Source: Aphelocoma coerulescens (taxonomy: Eukaryota > Chordata > Aves > Passeriformes > Corvidae). From it: a stretch of DNA of 64,000 nucleotides. The notes under the pieces were generated by a model. It had not been told where the DNA came from, did not search any database, and saw only the letters and a program-made list of their open reading frames with translations. Positions 61,301-64,000 of this stretch are shown here, piece by piece. The number at the start of each line of letters is the position of its first letter. Position 1 is the first letter of the stretch. The position numbers and the translations under genes were made by a program. Location of the stretch: the NCBI RefSeq assembly GCF_041296385.1, contig NC_091022.1, positions 25,315,967 to 25,379,966 of the forward strand, read 5' to 3'.

Positions 61301-64000
61301 CCTTTTACCTGTCTCATCAACTCCTAATGACAGTGAAAAGATTAATAAGGGTTTGCAGTGTAAAGCCCAGCACAGGGGAAACCGGTTATTTTACAGTATG
61401 TCCCTCTGAAGTCCCTAAATATGCTTTGCTGGGAGCCCTGCCACTGATCTCCTCTCTGCAGGAGTGCAAGGTGAGTGAGTGCCCTTGCTTAAGATCATTT
61501 CTGGCCTTTGCAATCCAGGAACCTCTGACTCACCTGAATGATGTGGGTTGGCTTTATAACGTGGATTGCTACTCACTGGGGAGCTGAGGGGAGGCTGTTA
61601 AAGACTTTCTGAGGACTGTAGGCTGCACTATACTTGAAGTTGAGGTTTTTTAGGTCAATGGTTCATTCTGTTTATAAGCAAAGCACCCTGGGCCTGGAGG
61701 AGAATCCTGACTGCTGCTGCAACAGCATCACAAAGTGACAGCAAATAACAAACATATTGCAAATCACTGTGAAAATACCATTTACCAAACAGGGGCTTTT
61801 GCACCTACTGGGTGAGCAGCTCCGAGGTGGCAAACACACACAGAAAAAATGGCACAGTTCTGCTATTTGACTTCTATACACTGGTAATGTTAACCTGCCT
61901 CAGGTACAGTAAGGACTCCCTTGAGTGTCAGGCTGTTTTCTGCGGATTCTTCCCTTTCAAGGCCCATCTTATAAAGATGTAATTCCTGCCTAATACCAGT
62001 CACAAGCAACACCCATAATTCTGCAAATAAATCAACCAGCAGAATCCTCCAGACCTACTCGTGGGAGGCAGGTACACCTGCCTTGGGCTTGGATGTTACC
62101 AAGCGAGGTGTGAAGGATCAGAGGGAAAGGAAGGGCTCATACCTGACCTGTTGTACAAACACTTCTGGCAGTTATATACACAATAAATACAACAGATGAA
62201 TTGCCAGCTGCCCCTCGAGCCATCATTAGCGACTGGCTGCTTGCTTAATAGGCACCAAATGCCTGGGTGAGCCTTCCAAAGGGCTGTGGGGCAGGAGCAC
62301 ACAGTCACTGGCTGTGCAGAGCAACACCTACAGGTGGGTACAGCTATAAAACGTCAGCTGCTGATCCTTTCAGGTGTTACTGCCACTGCTGGAGTTTTAA
62401 TACCTGCATAGTTTCATCCTCAACAGTTCCCCTGGTGAAGACATAAAGCAGCTCCCACTAGTATTTAAAGGCAGTTAAATGGAAGGATTTCTATTTCTGC
62501 TGTATGAATTTCTACCCCGAGGTTAATTTTGCTGGGGGAATTTGTTTACCCTGGGGCACAAGAGGGTGAAGGGAGTGATAGCTTAACAAAAGCCAGCAAG
62601 CTGAAAACTATGTGCACTATGTATAGCTATGTGTAATCAAACCCTTTAACAACATTTCTTTCACAAACATTCAGCAGTCAAAACAGGTGATGCTGTTTTT
62701 GATGACTCTGCTCTCTTCATGAAGCCTGAAATTCTCTAAAAGCAAGAAGGTGCCATTTCTACTATGCAAAAGGCACTTTTATTTCAAAAATTAAAAAAAA
62801 AAAACAGTGTTACTCCTTCATATAAACTATACAGACTATCAAAAGTCAGCTAGCTCTGAAACTGAACCCTTTAATTCAGTTTAGAAAACTATGATCCCAG
62901 ATCTTTCATTATAACAAACAAGTAAATTTCCCTTGGAAGTCAGTTACACTGGTCCTGTCAGCTTAGAGAACCCCAGCTTTGTGATCACAGAAATGTTTCA
63001 TTTTTCAAGGAGACAGGGCAGATTGAGCAGAGAGTCCAGGATGTGGCCCTGTGTGTGTATCACTGTGTATATTACTGTTTTGCCACTGAAGGTCCAGCTT
63101 CGAGGCTGCAGAGCTGTCAGTGACCAAACATGATGGACCACCCATCGGCCTTTTATTAACCAGCACTTGTTCCCCCCTCTAATCTTATCACCAGAGTAAT
63201 CAAAGCTGCCATGTCCTAGGGTTTGATGGAACAGCAGGACCTGGGAAATGAAGACTGATTTTGTTAACAAAGTCATTCCTGCCCCATGATTGCTGTCTCA
63301 TTGGTAGAAAGCGGGGAGATGAGGTTTATTTGTGCAGAGAATGAGGCGGCAAAGAAATGAAAGGGGGAGAATGGTGAAGTGTGAAGTTTAATCTGGCACA
63401 GTCTGAGGTTTCTTTCTTTGAGGCAGTCTCTGATCCAATCAACACTGGTTTGATATTTAACATCTCCCCCTGCAGTCGGAAATGATAGCAGCCGGAGGAG
63501 ACCAGAGTCGGGGCTTCCCGAACAGCCAAGGGGGAGAAAAGGAGGTGCTGGCAGCTCCCCACCAGCCTCACAGCTTCCCCACCAACAGGCTGGCATGAAG
63601 CTGGACCCTGACACAAAATTTTCCCTATGAATCTTGGAATTCAGGGCATCTGCAATGAGCTGAATGCAGACTGTCCCTGAGGAGAGCAAGCTCGGGATGG
63701 GATGGGAGAGGGATTTTAGTTCTAATGCACAGGAAGGGCTATGAACACCGTCTGGGACTGGGGATCCTGCTGAGAAACAGGATCAAACACAAGCAAGGGA
63801 TGCCACCCACCTCCCCAGTGAACAGCAGTTTGGGTAGAGGAGTAAGACCTTCCCCTTGCTGACGGTACAGACCTTCAGTGGGGACACACTGCAATCACTC
63901 CAGGGTGATGGGGGTCCCATGACAGCCCTGGGTCATCAGGGAGGATGCAACAGACCTGAGCAGCTGCAGGAGTCATCATCTAAGTTCTCCTTCCTCCAAC
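58319..64000. other. Non-coding background
   Basis: No gene is recognisable. Frames of 114 (61243-61587 plus) and 138 codons (63273-63689 minus) lack domains. An A-run lies near 62792-62804. A tiny splice-like arrangement at 61459-61475 was considered and rejected. No repeat family could be recognised here by eye. Confidence 0.55.

Noticed and set aside
61459..61475. A 9-base segment flanked by CAG and GTGAGT, resembling a microexon
   Set aside because: Splice-like motifs of this length occur by chance, and there are no neighbouring exons to join.
63273..63689. 138-codon minus-strand frame near the right end
   Set aside because: No domain; an alternative frame of 96 codons overlaps it on the same strand.
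1..64000. tRNA genes, rRNA, CRISPR arrays and bacterial-type features
   Set aside because: No B-box-like GGTTCGAATCC with a matching cloverleaf was seen, no spaced direct-repeat array is present, and the sequence is vertebrate in character.

Overview
The window looks like bird DNA, probably from a songbird. Three old copies carry the typical 3' tail of CR1, the dominant LINE of birds. A long, repeat-poor, gene-free background surrounds one very young ERVL-like (class III) endogenous retrovirus of the kind that expanded recently in passerines. The songbird assignment is inference; no host gene is recognisable to anchor the locus.

Layout. From 1 to about 51,550 I see non-coding DNA: CR1 tails near 3.3-3.5, 8.4-8.5 and 24.6-24.8 kb, faint MIR/CORE-SINE-like fossils (best near 34.9 kb), a short old LTR with its polypurine tract at 42.1-42.35 kb, a few microsatellites and homopolymer tracts, a 39-bp tandem duplication, and several CpG-retaining blocks that could be conserved regulatory elements. 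The open frames in this part are short, overlap on both strands, and lack recognisable domains. From 58,222 to 64,000 the background resumes, starting with the second copy of the ERV target-site duplication.

The centre of interest is a complete provirus at 51,559-58,221 (6,663 bp). It has two LTRs of 653 bp that I compared line by line and found identical, a 5-bp target-site duplication (ATACT), a tRNA-Lys-like primer binding site, an uninterrupted gag frame, an uninterrupted pol frame (protease, reverse transcriptase, RNase H, integrase, with all expected catalytic residues), and a polypurine tract. There is no env and no dUTPase. gag and pol lie in the same frame, separated by one amber codon (UAG, 54,246-54,248). 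An 11-bp hairpin with one bulge starts five nucleotides after that codon, so the likely way to make Gag-Pol is stop-codon readthrough.

How it works together: the 5' LTR would drive a genomic RNA that is primed by a host tRNA. Gag forms the particle and a minority of Gag-Pol supplies the enzymes. With no env gene the element would be expected to move within the germ-line cell. Identical LTRs and open genes mean the insertion is recent and may be polymorphic in its host. Limits: calls rest on reading alone. Repeat family names, conservation of the candidate regulatory blocks and absence of host exons were not tested by any search.
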